Of a stretch of 34,185 nucleotides of DNA, positions 32,755 through 34,185 are shown piece after piece (positions within the stretch are counted from its first letter, which is position 1; each line of letters opens with the position of its first letter). Source of the DNA: Mesorhizobium neociceri (GTDB lineage: Bacteria; Pseudomonadota; Alphaproteobacteria; Rhizobiales; Rhizobiaceae). The notes under the pieces were generated by a model that made no database searches, was not told the origin of the DNA, and saw nothing but the letters and a program-made list of their open reading frames with translations. Location of the stretch: the NCBI RefSeq assembly GCF_013520985.1, contig NZ_JACDTY010000037.1, positions 1 through 34,185 on the forward strand, written 5' to 3'. The position numbers and the translations under genes are program-made.

Positions 32755-33933
32755 ATGAGTCCAGAAGTGCTTAGATTTGAATTATCAGAATACAAGACCC
32801 GTCTCGAAAAAGCCCGCGCCGCAATGGAGAAGGCGGGGATCGATTTGTTGGTCGTTACGGACCCTGCCAACATGGCTTGGCTGACGGGTTACGACGGCAA
32901 CGCCTTCTATGTGCCTCAATGCGTGGCTGTATCCAAGGACAAAGACCCGCTCTGGTTCGGCCGCGGTATGGACGCCAACGGATGTCGCCGGACCACCTAC
33001 CTGGGTGAAGATCGAATAAGATCGTACGAAGACCATTACGTCCAGTCCGACACATTGCACCCTATGACCGTTCTTAGTCAGATAATCGATGATGAGGGGC
33101 ATGGCTCCTCGACTATCGGTGTGGAGAAGGACAACTACTACTTCTCCGCCTTGTCGTTTGAAGTTCTTTCCGCAGCGCTGCCTAACGCGACATTCAAAAA
33201 CGCTGACCGACTTATCAGCTGGCAACGTATCGCAAAATCAGAACGAGAAATTGAGTACATGCGCGGTGCTGGCAGGATCATCGAAGCCATGTACCAACGC
33301 ATTTCCGAGGTGCTACGCCCCGGCGCAAAGCAGTCGGATGTAGTTGCGGAGTTGACCCATGCAGGTACCCGCGGTGTGAGAGAATACTGGGGAGACTATC
33401 CGGCCGTACCCAATATCGGGGCTGGCGCCGACGCCGCGGCTCCCCACCTGACGTGGAGCGATCGTCCAATCCGACCCGACGAAAGCATTTTCTTCGAGCT
33501 CGCGGGTGTTCATAAGCGCTATCATTGCCCCCTCGCAAGGACGTACTACCTCGGCAAGCCGACCCCTCAGATCCTCGACGCCGAAAAGGCGGTTCTCGAT
33601 GGGATGCAAGCTGGTCTCGAGAAGGCACTAGCTGGTAACCGATGCGAAGACATCGCCAATGCTTACCTTACTCAATTGGCCCGCTACGGTTTGGTCAAAA
33701 CGGGCCGTTCCGGCTATTCGATAGGACTCGGCTATCCACCCGCATGGGGCGAGAACACCGCTAGCTTCCGAGACGGCGATAAGACGGAGCTCCGCCCAGG
33801 TATGACTTTCCACTTCATGACCGGCCTTTGGTACGGAGATTGGGGCATTGAAATTACTGAAAGTATCCTGATCACTGAAGGCCAGGTTGAATTCCTCTCA
33901 AATGTTCCACGCAAGTTATTCGTAATTGACTGA
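32755..33933 (+). CDS. doeA: Ectoine-hydrolase-like M24 (creatinase/prolidase-fold) enzyme, DoeA/EutD type
   Basis: 392 residues from ATG 32755, with GAGGAG seven bases ahead; a TTG 12 codons earlier is rejected. The N-terminal creatinase domain includes GIDLLVVTDPANMAWLTGYD, GRGMDANGCRR and DHYVQSDTLHPM. The C-terminal pita-bread domain includes SWQRIAKSEREIEYMRGAGR, HLTWSDRPIRPDESIFFELA, HKRYHCPLARTYYLG, YSIGLGYPPAWGE, GMTFHFMTGLWYGDWGIEIT and ESILITEG. This pattern is that of ectoine hydrolase DoeA/EutD, which opens the ectoine ring to N-acetyl-diaminobutyrate, and of rhizobial relatives of unknown substrate. No DoeB-type deacetylase is visible in the window. It is therefore a ring-opening hydrolase of ectoine or a related cyclic amidine or lactam, with the substrate unproven. 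It follows the importer ATPase by 109 bases. Confidence 0.8.
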   Translation: MSPEVLRFELSEYKTRLEKARAAMEKAGIDLLVVTDPANMAWLTGYDGNAFYVPQCVAVSKDKDPLWFGRGMDANGCRRTTYLGEDRIRSYEDHYVQSDTLHPMTVLSQIIDDEGHGSSTIGVEKDNYYFSALSFEVLSAALPNATFKNADRLISWQRIAKSEREIEYMRGAGRIIEAMYQRISEVLRPGAKQSDVVAELTHAGTRGVREYWGDYPAVPNIGAGADAAAPHLTWSDRPIRPDESIFFELAGVHKRYHCPLARTYYLGKPTPQILDAEKAVLDGMQAGLEKALAGNRCEDIANAYLTQLARYGLVKTGRSGYSIGLGYPPAWGENTASFRDGDKTELRPGMTFHFMTGLWYGDWGIEITESILITEGQVEFLSNVPRKLFVID

Positions 33934-34072
33934 GACTGTCGATGAGAAGCGTGGACGATAAACTTGCCCCAAGTCGCAGGCGAACCACAATCTTCCGATG
34001 AGCGCGACTTGAGAGGTGGCATTCCGGCATCACCCAACATGCTAAACATCAAATGTAAAAGGATGACGACCG

Positions 34073-34185
34073 ATGACTGATTTTCCTCGTGCCCCAGGAA
34101 AACGCTGGCCGTCCTGGATTAGGCCTCGATTGGCGTTCCACGGGGCACCCGTGGGCATTTTGATGCTTGATCGCATGCCGGGACC
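34073..34185 (+). CDS. Start of a second Asp/Glu-racemase-superfamily gene, cut by the window edge
   Basis: ATG 34073 follows AAAGGA at a proper distance and opens 37 codons to the window end. The segment RPRLAFHGAPVGILMLDRMP parallels GPILGILELDEVLLPDSPCR of the racemase-like protein at 22745; both carry the G-I-L-x-L-D strand that starts this fold. It lies 139 bases after the M24 gene in the same direction. In ectoine utilisation operons a racemase-like EutA accompanies the importer and EutD, so the arrangement is similar, but the identification rests on a short N-terminal piece. Confidence 0.5.
   Translation, partial: MTDFPRAPGKRWPSWIRPRLAFHGAPVGILMLDRMPG

Noticed and set aside
34040..34058. 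TAAACATCAAATGTA ahead of the second racemase-like gene as another RpiR-type operator
   Set aside because: Shares only ACATC with the consensus and lacks the GTTGC half.
1..34185. CRISPR arrays, tRNA and rRNA genes, nod boxes
   Set aside because: None was recognised by eye on either strand. A nod-box or tRNA scan was not possible here, so weak examples could have been missed.

Overview
The window looks like accessory DNA of a nodulating alphaproteobacterium (Mesorhizobium, Bradyrhizobium or Sinorhizobium type), probably a symbiosis island or symbiotic plasmid. The reasons are GC-rich coding, many decayed IS701, IS481, IS66 and IS110 remnants of rhizobial type, a textbook NifA/sigma-54 promoter with its upstream activator site (7654-7760), and a dense set of catabolic and uptake genes for nitrogenous compounds. 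No rRNA, tRNA, CRISPR array or core housekeeping gene was seen. The assignment rests on recognised families, not on a database search.

Layout. 1-119: 3' end of an M24 (creatinase/prolidase-fold) hydrolase. 138-2010: dead IS701 and IS481 transposases. 2662-3210: GNAT acetyltransferase. 3847-5124 (minus) and 8396-9385 (plus): two different ATP-grasp ligases flanking an IS graveyard (IS66 and two IS110-type fragments, 5274-7570). The second ligase lies downstream of the NifA-type promoter. 9770-11500: two more opposed IS110 remnants.

11.8-27.7 kb: a catabolic region that appears to be one regulon. It holds enoyl-CoA hydratase, ADP-forming acyl-CoA synthetase, a broken second hydratase, a gamma-glutamyltransferase-like protein, solute-binding protein SBP1, an RpiR-family regulator, a BKACE enzyme (beta-keto acid cleavage), a class III aminotransferase, an Asp/Glu-racemase-like protein, a phosphotriesterase-family hydrolase, a broken amidase and SBP2. 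A shared near-palindrome, about GAAACATATGTTGCA, precedes six of these genes or operons, including the RpiR gene itself. I propose it as the RpiR operator.

28.0-34.2 kb: intact amidase, then SBP3, a permease, an ATPase, an ectoine-hydrolase-like M24 enzyme (DoeA/EutD type) and the start of a second Asp/Glu-racemase-like gene. This is the only complete ABC transporter in the window. SBP1, SBP2 and SBP3 are paralogues, each followed by a related hairpin. SBP1 is also followed by a remnant of the permease 5' end, and an orphan ATPase 3' end lies at 24.84 kb. The cluster therefore looks like a repeatedly duplicated uptake-plus-hydrolase module that lost all but one transporter core.

Working model (inference): solute-binding proteins with different specificities feed one shared importer. 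Imported amides, lactams or ectoine-like cyclic compounds are opened by amidases, the M24 enzyme and the PTE-family enzyme. The amine is removed by the aminotransferase, and the carbon skeleton is cleaved by BKACE or activated by the ADP-forming synthetase and passed to the hydratase. The substrate is unknown.
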